From a virus, in IMG/VR virus record IMGVR_UViG_3300025646_000156, positions 1-36,133 of that record: 36,133 bases of DNA; one strand, given 5' to 3'. The notes below the pieces were generated by a model. That model ran no database searches, was not told the origin of the DNA, and saw nothing but the letters and a program-made list of their open reading frames with translations. Below are positions 6,140 through 13,982 of this stretch, piece after piece. The translations under genes were made by a program, and so were the position numbers. Each line of letters begins with the position of its first letter. Position 1 is the first letter of the stretch.

Positions 6140-7336
6140 ATGAATGAAACAGTAGAGAAAATACTCAACACCATCGGCGACATTATTGAGTTGCCCAACA
6201 GGTTCAATATCCTGAACAAATCAATTCAGGATCAAATGAACGTCATCAGTGCTAACGCAACGCACGCTGAGCAGACTGCTGCACAAGCTTTGGCAGCAGC
6301 TAATGAAGCGAAGGCATTGCCAGTCGGGACAGCACCGACAGGTTTGCCACGCTACCACTACGAGCTGGATGCGGGTAATCCGGATGAGAGCTGGGACCGT
6401 ATCATTCGAGAGGGGCAAGCCATCCAGCGGAAAGCATACATCGAGGGTGAGCGTTATTGGCAAGCCAAACAGGGGGATAGCCCGAGCGGGCGGGGATGGT
6501 ATGGCAGCGTCAGTATGCCTGTCATAACCATTGTAGCCAGCGAACCGGAGTATAACTTCCGAAGCACGAAACGACTGCCCGGTCGGTTTAGGTTGTGGTC
6601 GCCAGCTAGATGGGGTTCCGCTCTACGCTTCCATTGCGACCGAGGGCCAACACTCCACGACAGCTGGACAACAGCTACCGGCATTGCCTACGGGTTTAAT
6701 ACCGGAGCACCCATTGGTATCTACGTTGAACCGAGTGTGGATGTGGACGAACAATTCAGGACACGACCCTTTGAACAGAGCATCGAGAACTGTCTAATCG
6801 TCGCACACAACGGGACGTTGCCAATTTACTTAGCTGATAATCAGGACAGGTTTTGGATCAAAAGCTGCAACATCCAGCAGCATCAGGGTGCGATGGTCGG
6901 GATCAAACACGGTCCACCGATTCAGACTGACATCATCAGGCAAGCCCCGATGGCAAACGTCTACCTCGCTGACCCGAGGTTTATGGATCTTCAGATGGAA
7001 GGACCACACACGATGAAGCGTCCACAAGCTGGAATATTTGCCTCAGGAAACAACGTGCATATCAGAGGGTTAAATAGCTATGGGTGGTTGCAGGCTGTGT
7101 ATTTGCACGGTGGAAACAATCGTTATGTACAGGTGCAAGTCCACAAATCCAACACTCACAACGGGAGGGTTCCGTTGAAGATGGATGAAGTATGCGGCAT
7201 CACGCTGAACCAATATAAGGACCACGAATATGCACACACGATAGGAGCAGAAACCCTTTTACTGAAACCTGAACTCACAACCTCACCTAAGACTTTAGGA
7301 ACACATCAACGAGGAGACGGGTTATTTGGAGGATAA
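6140..7336 (+). CDS. Parallel beta-helix protein, tailspike- or pectate-lyase-like (398 aa)
   Basis: An N-terminal amphipathic, probably coiled-coil segment (about 1-58, with many A/Q/N heptads ending AAQALAAANEAKAL) precedes a region of repeated short strands such as ENCLIVAHNG, DRFWIKSCNIQQHQ, NNVHIRGLNSYGW and NRYVQVQVHKS. That pattern is typical of right-handed parallel beta-helices in tailspikes and polysaccharide lyases. No catalytic set can be assigned. It starts 4 bp after the helicase gene, well away from the virion genes, which is an odd place for a tailspike. It may be a receptor-binding or polysaccharide-degrading protein, or an early glycan-acting enzyme. Confidence 0.5.
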   Translation: MNETVEKILNTIGDIIELPNRFNILNKSIQDQMNVISANATHAEQTAAQALAAANEAKALPVGTAPTGLPRYHYELDAGNPDESWDRIIREGQAIQRKAYIEGERYWQAKQGDSPSGRGWYGSVSMPVITIVASEPEYNFRSTKRLPGRFRLWSPARWGSALRFHCDRGPTLHDSWTTATGIAYGFNTGAPIGIYVEPSVDVDEQFRTRPFEQSIENCLIVAHNGTLPIYLADNQDRFWIKSCNIQQHQGAMVGIKHGPPIQTDIIRQAPMANVYLADPRFMDLQMEGPHTMKRPQAGIFASGNNVHIRGLNSYGWLQAVYLHGGNNRYVQVQVHKSNTHNGRVPLKMDEVCGITLNQYKDHEYAHTIGAETLLLKPELTTSPKTLGTHQRGDGLFGG

Positions 7337-7339
7337 GCT

Positions 7340-7657
7340 ATGAAACCGAGAGAGAGACTGATTGAGAATATTGTGGACATCACCCACGCCCGAAAAGGTG
7401 ATGGTAATTATGACAACCTCGTCCGGTTGTTGGAGGCCACGCTCAAAACCCACTACGCCATCGGCAAATGGGTGAGCGTGGAGGAGCGGTTGCCTGAGTT
7501 TGATGAGTTTGGTGTGTGGGAAGGCTACGCCCGTTTAAATAATGAGATCAAGTCCGTTGAGGCTGGTCAATGGGATGAGCTGTTGCTGGAGCATACAACC
7601 CACTGGCTGGAACTGGAGATGCCGGAGGTGGAAATTAAAGAACAAAATGAAAACTAA
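7340..7657 (+). CDS. DUF551-like small protein (105 aa)
   Basis: It contains KWVSVEERLPEFDEFGVW followed near the end by THWLELEMPEVE. This is the W-x-S-V-x-x-x-L-P...THW-x-x-L-x-x-P frame of DUF551 domains that are common in phages and prophages. The domain's function is unknown. A GGAGG lies just before the ATG (7328-7332), a better ribosome binding site than most genes here have. Its stop overlaps the start of the next gene by 11 bp. Confidence 0.65.
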   Translation: MKPRERLIENIVDITHARKGDGNYDNLVRLLEATLKTHYAIGKWVSVEERLPEFDEFGVWEGYARLNNEIKSVEAGQWDELLLEHTTHWLELEMPEVEIKEQNEN

Positions 7658-7811
7658 ACAATGCGGAGGCTGCGAAGAGGTCAAGCCGATCACCGATTTT
7701 GCCATCCGGAGACGATCTAAAGATGGGAGGCAAGCAAGCTGCAGGACTTGCCTCAATGAATATAACATCATCAGAAATCACGCCATCAAAGATGGTAGCT
7801 GGAGGAATTAA
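7647..7811 (+). CDS. Small zinc-ribbon protein (54 aa)
   Basis: The start is ATG 7647-7649, overlapping the DUF551-like gene. The product begins MKTKQCGGCEEVKPITDF and carries two CxxC pairs (C6/C9 and C31/C34) with basic residues between them. This matches the zinc-ribbon that precedes HNH or endonuclease VII-type nucleases in phages ('C..C...kp...F......dG....C..C'). No HNH motif follows within the frame, so only the zinc-binding part is present. A nucleic-acid-binding role is likely but unproven. Confidence 0.6.
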   Translation: MKTKQCGGCEEVKPITDFAIRRRSKDGRQASCRTCLNEYNIIRNHAIKDGSWRN

Positions 7812-7815
7812 TACT

Positions 7816-8169
7816 ATGTATCAATACAAAGCAACTGTTGAACGCATCATAGATGGAGACACTGTGGTGCTAACCATCGACCTCGGGTTCAATGTTACAC
7901 TCACAGGGCAGCACGTGAGGCTGACCTACGATGCACCTGAGCTTAGGACACGAAACAAAGCTGAGAAGAAGCGAGGCATAGCTGCGAGAGACCATCTGGC
8001 CTCACTCATCCCAGCTGGGTCACGGTGTCACCTGATCTCAGAGTCATTCAATCCGGATAAAGGGAAGTATGGCAGGATCATTGGTGACATCACTTGCATC
8101 AGTCCAAACGGGGACCACGATGCTGAGAGTGTTGAGTATCTGATGACAGCGGCTGGTCACCTTAAATGA
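7816..8169 (+). CDS. Thermonuclease (staphylococcal nuclease family)
   Basis: 117 aa from ATG 7816, preceded by GGAGGA at 7801-7806; the frame is open further upstream but that part overlaps the zinc-ribbon gene. The SNase signature is complete: ERIIDGDT with D13/D15, then VRLTYDAPE with R35, D39 and E42, then KYGR with R87. These match the metal-binding and catalytic residues of the family, so the enzyme should hydrolyse DNA or RNA in a calcium-dependent way. No signal peptide is seen, so it would act in the cytoplasm, for example in host DNA breakdown. Confidence 0.85.
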   Translation: MYQYKATVERIIDGDTVVLTIDLGFNVTLTGQHVRLTYDAPELRTRNKAEKKRGIAARDHLASLIPAGSRCHLISESFNPDKGKYGRIIGDITCISPNGDHDAESVEYLMTAAGHLK

Positions 8170-8224
8170 TTGTTGTATTGCTTTTTTTATTTCACTACGT
8201 GACACTACACAAAACCACACAAAG

Positions 8225-8545
8225 ATGACTGACGAGGAAATAACACAATCAATCGCAAAAGCATTCGATGCAACTGTTGTTCCCTATTGGAAACTCAAAC
8301 ACCCGCCTACTTACTCCGAGCTTGAGGAATCTATGGCAAGCCGCAGCGAAGGCGGCGGGGTCAGCCCTGACCTGCTTCAATACGCAGCTGACGTTAAAGC
8401 ACGCAAATACTGGAAGCAAAAAGCTGTTGAGATATGCCAACGACCACGCATCACCAAAGCCGAAGTCTACACTGCAATGGAAGGCGTGAAGAGGGATAAT
8501 GAAATGCTCAACTTACTCAAGCAGCAGTTGAAGCGTGCTAAATAA
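8225..8545 (+). CDS. Hypothetical phage protein (106 aa)
   Basis: Not recognised. It is a soluble, mainly helical protein with a G-rich turn (SEGGGVSP, about 41-48) and a lysine-rich C-terminal helix (NLLKQQLKRAK). AAAG lies just before the ATG. The stop overlaps the next ATG (TAATG at 8543-8547), so the pair is probably translationally coupled. The 55-bp AT-rich gap before it (8170-8224) could hold a promoter, but I see no clear one. Confidence 0.55.
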   Translation: MTDEEITQSIAKAFDATVVPYWKLKHPPTYSELEESMASRSEGGGVSPDLLQYAADVKARKYWKQKAVEICQRPRITKAEVYTAMEGVKRDNEMLNLLKQQLKRAK

Positions 8546-8979
8546 TGGGAAGACTCAGGATCAAGCTAGGAGAAGGGGAGCTACTGCCGCATCTGCTTGA
8601 TCCGCGCAAACCGCAGGGGCTATGGAGCCACGGGTATCTGGCCGCTGCAATTATAGCTAGAGCCATTGAAGACTACATAGATTTTTACCAGCTGGGATTC
8701 ATTAACGACGACCATACGATGCACACAGAGAACGTGCGCAGAGAGGTTAACCACAGGTTGCTCACGAAGAAGCAGCCTACATCACAGCTACCGAGGCACG
8801 CTGACGTGAGGGACGTTGTTACATGCATATCATTTCTCTTCGACGAAGGCGTGCTTGAAAGCTTTATCCCGAATGACTGGGTGCTAACAGCACCACGGCT
8901 GCGAGACATTGCTGACACATTTGCAAAGCGAGGTCAGCGCATCAGCAGCCTGTTCAGCTTTGATCAGAAGATAAGATGA
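8545..8979 (+). CDS. Hypothetical phage protein (144 aa)
   Basis: Not recognised. It begins MGRLRIKLGEGELLPHLLDP and is mostly helical. A segment ADVRDVVTCISFLFDEGVLES near residues 84-106 looks like a small winged-helix-like or helical bundle, without certainty. It overlaps the previous gene by one base and the following glycosyltransferase by four (ATGA), so it belongs to the same transcript. A partner role with its upstream neighbour is possible because the two are coupled. Confidence 0.55.
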   Translation: MGRLRIKLGEGELLPHLLDPRKPQGLWSHGYLAAAIIARAIEDYIDFYQLGFINDDHTMHTENVRREVNHRLLTKKQPTSQLPRHADVRDVVTCISFLFDEGVLESFIPNDWVLTAPRLRDIADTFAKRGQRISSLFSFDQKIR

Positions 8980-9725
8980 AAATACAAACCATAACGCAAA
9001 TCCACACCAGCTACGACAGGTTGGGAGTTTACGAGCGAGTGTCTCTGGAACGCTGGCGAGCATTGAATCCAGACATTAAGTATCAGTTCATCACTGACGC
9101 AGACATTGATGATTTCATTGCGCAGGAGTGGCCTAACAAGCAAGCCACCTATCAAAGCATGATGCCTATATGCAGAGCTGGCATACAGAGGGCAGCAGCT
9201 GTGCTGAGGTGGGGCGGTCTTTACACTGACTGCGGATCTTATCCCGTCAGGCCAATCGAAGATTTCAGACCGAGCGGCACATGGAATAGTGACATAGCTA
9301 TGTTTAAGCTCAGAGATAGAGAAGGGTCTCCGCCACTCATTACGGACTGCATGTTCGCAGCCGAAAAGGGGCACCCTGTTTTAAGGGCTTTGATTGACGA
9401 GATATTCAACAGAACAGAGAGCGATGCATATAAAGCAGCTTGCGTTGAGAGCCACTACTTCAACTACAAGAGGTGGGTGTTCGACACTGCGAGTGTCCAC
9501 GTCTACAGCGACATCGCCAACAGCCACGGCGTAACAGGTATTGACGGCTTAGTTGACGCTGACGGAGCCGACCTGCGTGAAAGGCTGGACCGAGTGAATA
9601 TATTCCGGTTCTCAACTGAAAGCTGGGTCAGGAGTGGTGACAGCAGGTGGGACAGGGATAAGGGGGATAGAATGAAGGATGAGATGAACACTCTGGTCGG
9701 CATTAAAGCGATAGCGGGCATATGA
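8976..9725 (+). CDS. GT32-type glycosyltransferase with altered DxD motif
   Basis: 249 aa. The N-terminus (ITQIHTSY, then SLERWRALNPDIKYQFI) and the core (RAGIQRAAAVLRWGGLYTDCG) match the Gly_transf_sug/GT32 family, which transfers sugars from nucleotide sugars through a metal-binding DxD. Here the motif reads D85-C-G87, whereas the paralogue at 24867-25604 has D85-C-D87 at the same residue numbers. Metal binding may be weakened or another residue may substitute. It starts a sugar-related cassette and overlaps its neighbours by ATGA on both sides. Acceptor and donor are unknown; the fucose pathway gene downstream hints at a deoxyhexose-containing glycan. Confidence 0.75.
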   Translation: MKIQTITQIHTSYDRLGVYERVSLERWRALNPDIKYQFITDADIDDFIAQEWPNKQATYQSMMPICRAGIQRAAAVLRWGGLYTDCGSYPVRPIEDFRPSGTWNSDIAMFKLRDREGSPPLITDCMFAAEKGHPVLRALIDEIFNRTESDAYKAACVESHYFNYKRWVFDTASVHVYSDIANSHGVTGIDGLVDADGADLRERLDRVNIFRFSTESWVRSGDSRWDRDKGDRMKDEMNTLVGIKAIAGI

Positions 9726-10222
9726 ACAAAGAGGACAGAAGAAAAGAGGCAGCGAGTGCTGAGGATAAGGTGATTGATGCAATCAAGAGAAGCTTGCCCA
9801 ACAAGCTCGTTGTCAGAACTCACGAAAGATACAGTGAGGTAGATGGCTTCACTGTCAACAGAGACACTCACGCAGTTGAGTCTGTGTTTGAGGTTAAGTG
9901 CAGAAACCTCAGCATGCCCGACTTGATGGGTAAGTTCAGATGCAGCATCACCATTGCCAGTAACAAGCTCAACTCGATGCAGAAGCTGAGCGAGCACATG
10001 AAGATTCCATCCATACTTTACACATATACAATGATGGACGGATGTTTGTTTGCTCTACAGATAACCGACAAGAACGGGGCGTGGACATGCCGTCGGGTTG
10101 AGTCAGCTGAGAAGGAGGTTCCGGCCACTGTTGGAGGCGAACCGGTGATGAGGAACATGTCCGACATCAGTATGGCTGGATGCACGATAGTATCAGTGAA
10201 TGGATGGACTGGAGTCATATGA
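9722..10222 (+). CDS. PD-(D/E)XK-like putative nuclease (166 aa)
   Basis: An N-terminal helix with Glu (AASAEDKVIDAIKR) is followed by SEVDGFTVNRDTHAVESVFEVKCRN, giving Asp then E-x-K as in restriction-endonuclease-fold proteins, and by a helix and strand typical of the fold (KLNSMQKLSEHM, SILYTYTM). This supports the fold; activity is inferred. It overlaps by four bases both the glycosyltransferase before it and the methyltransferase after it, an odd place for a nuclease. It could also be a non-catalytic relative. Confidence 0.5.
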   Translation: MNKEDRRKEAASAEDKVIDAIKRSLPNKLVVRTHERYSEVDGFTVNRDTHAVESVFEVKCRNLSMPDLMGKFRCSITIASNKLNSMQKLSEHMKIPSILYTYTMMDGCLFALQITDKNGAWTCRRVESAEKEVPATVGGEPVMRNMSDISMAGCTIVSVNGWTGVI

Positions 10223-11079
10223 AGGATATTAAAACAGAAGTAGCACTGTGCAACAGCTACATAAAGAGCGTTTCTTTTGATGTCCAAAGCAGCAACAACT
10301 TCAGGCAGGTATTAAGCCACCCGAACCCTCTCGCCAGATATGGTAGGCAAATGTTTTCGCAAGCCTTTGAGGACGGTATCACTTTGGAGATAATGAGCCG
10401 AATCAAACCTGAACTCAGGCACGAATTCTTCTTAGAGATCGGCAGTGGTGACGGCACTCAGAACAACACTCTCGCACTAGCTGCACTCGGATGGGATGGC
10501 GTGTGGGTTGACTGCATGCCACTGCACTACCAGTTACCAAATAACAGCAGGGTGTCTTTCTATCAGCGAAAGGTGAACACTGAGACAGCCTGTGATATTG
10601 CATTGAACGCTTTGGAGAAGGCTTCAAAAAAGAACTACGATGCAGTCAGTATAGACGTAGATGGTATCGACTATTACATCACCGAAGGACTGCTTAAATC
10701 AGGGATCAGGCCAAACCTGTGGATCATTGAATACAATGCTCTGTTTATCCCACCAGTTAAGTTCGTGATAGACTACGATCCAAATAATACGTGGGACAGA
10801 TCCAGCCATTATGGAGCATCGCTTCAATCACTCGTAAACTTAATGCATAGATATGGCTACTGCCTCGTGTGCTGCACGCCAGCTACGGGGACCAATGCTT
10901 TCTTTGTTCCAAGAGGAGTCATGTATGCCTTCACCGATGTTCCCGACAGCATCGAAGACATCTATGTAGGGCCACACTACAGGCTGGACATCAACTTCGG
11001 GCACCCTATCGGGGTTAAACTGATCCAACACCTACTAGACAAAACCAAAACCTACCACACACAAACAGGACAAGCATAA
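10219..11079 (+). CDS. FkbM-like SAM-dependent methyltransferase
   Basis: The start is ATG 10219-10221, in an ATGA overlap with the preceding gene; a longer frame exists but is less likely. 286 aa. The SAM-binding loop FLEIGSGDGT (71-80) is followed by GWDGVWVD, and YDAVSIDVDGIDYYI with IIEYNALF follows the pattern of FkbM-type enzymes, which methylate sugar or related hydroxyl groups. Its position between a glycosyltransferase and GDP-fucose synthase suggests sugar methylation of a surface glycan. The exact acceptor cannot be inferred. Confidence 0.65.
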   Translation: MKDIKTEVALCNSYIKSVSFDVQSSNNFRQVLSHPNPLARYGRQMFSQAFEDGITLEIMSRIKPELRHEFFLEIGSGDGTQNNTLALAALGWDGVWVDCMPLHYQLPNNSRVSFYQRKVNTETACDIALNALEKASKKNYDAVSIDVDGIDYYITEGLLKSGIRPNLWIIEYNALFIPPVKFVIDYDPNNTWDRSSHYGASLQSLVNLMHRYGYCLVCCTPATGTNAFFVPRGVMYAFTDVPDSIEDIYVGPHYRLDINFGHPIGVKLIQHLLDKTKTYHTQTGQA

Positions 11080-12038
11080 TGAAAAGAGTATTAATAGCAG
11101 GACACACTGGAATGACTGGACGCGCAGTGATGCGCCGACTAAGCAATCAAGAGGCTGGATTCATTCCGGTTGATGCAAGCCTTAACGGAAATCGAATTGA
11201 CTTCCGTGACCCTATCATGACGCAGCAGCTGATAGGAGATAAGCAGCCTGATGCGATTGTTATCTGTGCCGGCAGGGTAGGTGGCATCGCTGACAATATC
11301 AGCAGACCAGCCGACTACATACACGACAACGCACTCATGCAGTGCAACATCATTAAGGCAGCTCACGCACACAACGTGCCGAAGCTGATCACGCTTGGGA
11401 GCAGCTGCATTTACCCGAGAGGCTGCGACCAGCCTATGAAGGAGGAACACTTTCTCACCGGCACATTTGAGCCTACCAACCAGTCATATGCTGTGGCTAA
11501 AGCAGTTGGGATTGAGATGTGCCGAGCTTACCACAAGCAATACTCCCGTAACTACTACTCTATAATGCCACCTAACCTGTACGGTCCTCACGACAACTTC
11601 AGGCCGCATCAATCTCATGTAGTGGCAGCACTGCTGCGCAAAGCGAAAGAGGTGGCGGATGGTGGTCAGCTGGAAGTCTGGGGAACAGGTCGTCCACTAA
11701 GAGAGTTTATGCACGTTGATGATCTGGCCTCAGCTGTTGAGTTCTGCTTGATGAATGTGAATGCGTGGGACTGTGATCCTTACAGCTTCATTATTAACGC
11801 CGGCACCAACTCGTCCCACACCATCAAGCAGCTTGCTGAGGCTGTCGGGGAAGTCAGCGACACGTTCGGCTCACTAAGGTTTGATCAATCTAAACCAGAT
11901 GGAATGCCGATGAAGCAGATGGACTCATCACGGATAAACGATCTCGGGTGGAGCCACAGCATCAACCTGCTCGACGGGCTTGATGATGCGTGGAGATGGA
12001 TGAATGAGAACTGGAGATCTGATGTTATCAGAAAGTAA
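11079..12038 (+). CDS. fcl: GDP-L-fucose synthase
   Basis: 319 aa, the usual length. The enzyme converts GDP-4-keto-6-deoxy-mannose to GDP-L-fucose with NADPH. The motifs present are GHTGMTG (8-14, Rossmann loop), AGRVGGIADN, LGSSCIYP (Ser/Cys 108-110), SYAVAK (Y137, K141), PPNLYGPHDNF and the His after FRPHQSH. All catalytic positions of the family are present. No GDP-mannose dehydratase (gmd) is visible in the window, so the substrate probably comes from the host. The gene ends exactly where the convergent minus-strand gene ends, with no gap. Confidence 0.92.
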   Translation: MKRVLIAGHTGMTGRAVMRRLSNQEAGFIPVDASLNGNRIDFRDPIMTQQLIGDKQPDAIVICAGRVGGIADNISRPADYIHDNALMQCNIIKAAHAHNVPKLITLGSSCIYPRGCDQPMKEEHFLTGTFEPTNQSYAVAKAVGIEMCRAYHKQYSRNYYSIMPPNLYGPHDNFRPHQSHVVAALLRKAKEVADGGQLEVWGTGRPLREFMHVDDLASAVEFCLMNVNAWDCDPYSFIINAGTNSSHTIKQLAEAVGEVSDTFGSLRFDQSKPDGMPMKQMDSSRINDLGWSHSINLLDGLDDAWRWMNENWRSDVIRK

Positions 12039-12653
12039 TCAAAAGCCTTTATAGATCACCTGATACCCATTGCTAAAGAGGGCGGGGTTGTGAATCGAGC
12101 CCATAAACTCATCTATTAACCTGCCCTTTCCTTCTAAAGCCCCATCCTTATTCCTGCGGGTGTCGTCTACAAGTATCATCGTGTTCTCGTTGATCAAGTG
12201 ACGAGCAGCTACCAGCTCCTTCAAATGATGCTCCGATGAAGGGGTGTCATTATCAAACACAACATCGAAACTATCCAGATAGAGAAGAGATGCAGTTCCT
12301 TTAAGCAGATTTAAGGCAGCAATGGAATCTGAGCACAACTGCGAAACACGAGGGCATCGGTTTCTGGTAACGGTGGATGCACCGTGCCCTATGTCAATAG
12401 AGACACACCTCCCGCTGTGGTGCTTCAGAAACTCGTTGAACATCCACGTACTAGCCCCATCCCCGAAGTTCTCACCTGCCTCACTGTCATCACGCATACT
12501 GCCTGTCTCAACAATCAAAGGGCAGCAACACTTACTCAAATGGTTGAAGGCTATATCCCAGCTATCAGCCCTCATATGCAGCTTAGGGCGAACCTCAGCC
12601 CAAGCGTCTTCCCAACTGTTCCAAGTCTTATCAAAGAAGCTCATACTGATCAA
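12039..12653 (-). CDS. Class I SAM-dependent methyltransferase-like protein
   Basis: 204 aa from a TTG (12651-12653) that overlaps the stop of the preceding gene as TTGA. An ATG at 12642-12644 is an alternative start, three residues shorter; neither has a clear ribosome binding site. VETGSMRDDSEAGENFGDGA (about 48-67) resembles the glycine-rich SAM loop, SIDI (85-88) supplies the acidic residue, and later strands LLYLDSFD and ILVDD fit the Rossmann core. It is the last gene of the leftward late operon. It could modify sugars or small molecules; the acceptor is unknown. Confidence 0.6.
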   Translation of the reverse strand: MISMSFFDKTWNSWEDAWAEVRPKLHMRADSWDIAFNHLSKCCCPLIVETGSMRDDSEAGENFGDGASTWMFNEFLKHHSGRCVSIDIGHGASTVTRNRCPRVSQLCSDSIAALNLLKGTASLLYLDSFDVVFDNDTPSSEHHLKELVAARHLINENTMILVDDTRRNKDGALEGKGRLIDEFMGSIHNPALFSNGYQVIYKGF

Positions 12654-13096
12654 AGATGTGACAGCACTTTCTGGATAAGGCGTTGAGTGCCACTGGCACG
12701 CTGCTCAGCAACAACACTCTTCTTCACACTGTCAGACCTTTCCTTACTGACTTCTCTCAGCTCACGCTTGAATGCCTGTGCAGCAGATACACCCGATACG
12801 GCAGCTCTCTTCCACTGCTTACCCCTTATGGCTGCACCGACACCTAGCACAGCGATAAGTGCGTTAGAAGCCAAGCCAGCCCACGGGAAAGGGGCCACAT
12901 CACCAGCCAACTCAATGCCTCCTCTGATCGAAGGGTTCAACACCCAGCCGTTTGTCGAGACGACTGGGTAGTTACCGCTCGGTGTAGTGACGATGTTGGT
13001 CGTCACGACCGGATCGTAGATAGCATTGCCCAGCGAGTCGAGCTGCTTGCACCCAGTCACCATTACGATCAATACCGCAACACACAGTAGTTTCAT
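12650..13096 (-). CDS. Phage lipoprotein with internal membrane segment, possible lysis protein
   Basis: The start is ATG 13094-13096 (MKLLCVAV...), in an ATGA overlap with the holin-like gene; the longer frame lacks a sensible N-terminus. A short hydrophobic signal ends in the lipobox VTGC with C16, so the protein should be lipid-anchored after cleavage. A second hydrophobic stretch (about 69-90) and a charged, helical C-terminus (about 110-148) follow. That layout could suit a spanin-like or other envelope-disrupting protein, as does its position after a holin-like gene, but I cannot assign a family. Confidence 0.6.
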   Translation of the reverse strand: MKLLCVAVLIVMVTGCKQLDSLGNAIYDPVVTTNIVTTPSGNYPVVSTNGWVLNPSIRGGIELAGDVAPFPWAGLASNALIAVLGVGAAIRGKQWKRAAVSGVSAAQAFKRELREVSKERSDSVKKSVVAEQRASGTQRLIQKVLSHL

Positions 13097-13242
13097 TTCG
13101 CGAGTAGCTGTCGGATTTTTAGGCTGATGTAGATCAGGGATGCCACGCTGATCGCAAGCTGCAAAACTACGTCGATGTTGACTGCCCAATTGAGCAATCC
13201 AGCGATCGTCGCAAATCCTACTTTCAGATCATCAATGTTCAC
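13093..13242 (-). CDS. Small holin-like membrane protein (49 aa)
   Basis: Starts at GTG 13240-13242 and ends at TGA overlapping the lipoprotein ATG. Translation begins MNIDDLKVGFATIAGLLNWA and continues to two hydrophobic stretches (about 9-20 and 24-42), ending in the basic tail KIRQLLAK. Size, membrane character and position next to a lipoprotein suggest a holin that permeabilises the inner membrane, although small phage membrane proteins have other roles. The overlapping GTGA and ATGA junctions on both sides support it being translated. Confidence 0.55.
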   Translation of the reverse strand: MNIDDLKVGFATIAGLLNWAVNIDVVLQLAISVASLIYISLKIRQLLAK

Positions 13243-13337
13243 TTTTTGCCCTTGCGTTTTTGTTTGGCGCGAGCTTTTTTTGCAGCAGCTTTCCCTGCAT
13301 TTGTGTATGGGTAATGTTTAGATCCAACCTTCGGCAT
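13239..13337 (-). CDS. Very small basic protein of the MPKVGxKxxPYT type (32 aa)
   Basis: ATG 13335-13337 to TGA 13239-13241. The product starts MPKVGSKHYPYTNAGK and is followed by a K/A/R-rich tail. Short basic proteins with this N-terminus occur in many podovirus-like phages near virion genes; their role is unknown. The strong N-terminal pattern and the GTGA overlap with the holin-like gene argue that it is real despite its size. Confidence 0.6.
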   Translation of the reverse strand: MPKVGSKHYPYTNAGKAAAKKARAKQKRKGKK

Positions 13338-13342
13338 AATCT

Positions 13343-13615
13343 TTACCATTTCACTTTGTCCGCCCAGTAGGCAGCACTCATTTTTCCCTTAGAGATATTC
13401 CTCGCGTGACGAGCTTTGAAAGATTTTCGACGCGCCTTTTCGCTTGCAGTCTTTGGTGACTTACCAGCCCCCGACACACCCTGCTGGCCGAAGCGAATGA
13501 GTTTGACCTGCTCACCCGACTTAGCCAGCACAGCGTGTGATTTAGTCGGGTGAGATGGAGTTTTTTTGGGTTTGTTGTAGCCCTCAAACTTTTCGCCAGA
13601 TCGTTCGACAGTCAT
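13343..13615 (-). CDS. Small basic phage protein (90 aa), DUF6321-like
   Basis: The product has EGYNKPKKTPSHPTKSHAVL followed by KLIRFGQQGVSG and the C-terminal block FKARHARNISKGKMSAAYWA. This combination is widely conserved in podovirus-type genomes and I recall it as a domain of unknown function (DUF6321); the number is from memory. It is strongly basic, so nucleic-acid or virion association is possible. The gene lies 5 bp before the 32-aa basic gene in the late operon. Confidence 0.65.
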   Translation of the reverse strand: MTVERSGEKFEGYNKPKKTPSHPTKSHAVLAKSGEQVKLIRFGQQGVSGAGKSPKTASEKARRKSFKARHARNISKGKMSAAYWADKVKW

Positions 13616-13629
13616 ATGCTATGTCATTC

Positions 13630-13962
13630 TTAAGCCCAAACTCTAGCGGGAGTGTTTGGCTCAGGGTCCACTTTGTATGCATCGAGAACTGCCGTGTCTT
13701 CCCCAACTGCGCGAATGTTGACATGAAATCCATCAACAAAAGTTGCTTCGGTGATAACTTCGCCCTCTTCATTTAGCACCGCTGGCGTGTCAACAATGAG
13801 TCCGATTATGTCCGTGTTGCGGAATAACTGCCGCTCCTCCCACGCTGTTGCCACTGGGTTTTCTGGGTCGCTTCGGTCCCATTCCGTTGGCACTTTTTCA
13901 AAAAGAACGGAGCGCATTTCAGCTTCGTCCGCAAATTTTAAGTATAGGTCTGTGAATGTCAT
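13630..13962 (-). CDS. Conserved-looking late phage protein (110 aa)
   Basis: Begins MTFTDLYLKFADEAEMRSVL and is acidic, with no membrane segment. Similar short proteins sit downstream of tail-fibre genes in other phages, to my recollection, without a function. It lies between a large fibre-like gene and the small basic proteins on the same strand with short gaps (20 bp on one side, 14 bp on the other). A virion-associated or fibre-assembly role is only a guess from context. Confidence 0.55.
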   Translation of the reverse strand: MTFTDLYLKFADEAEMRSVLFEKVPTEWDRSDPENPVATAWEERQLFRNTDIIGLIVDTPAVLNEEGEVITEATFVDGFHVNIRAVGEDTAVLDAYKVDPEPNTPARVWA

Positions 13963-13982
13963 TTGATTCGTAGTCAGTTGGT

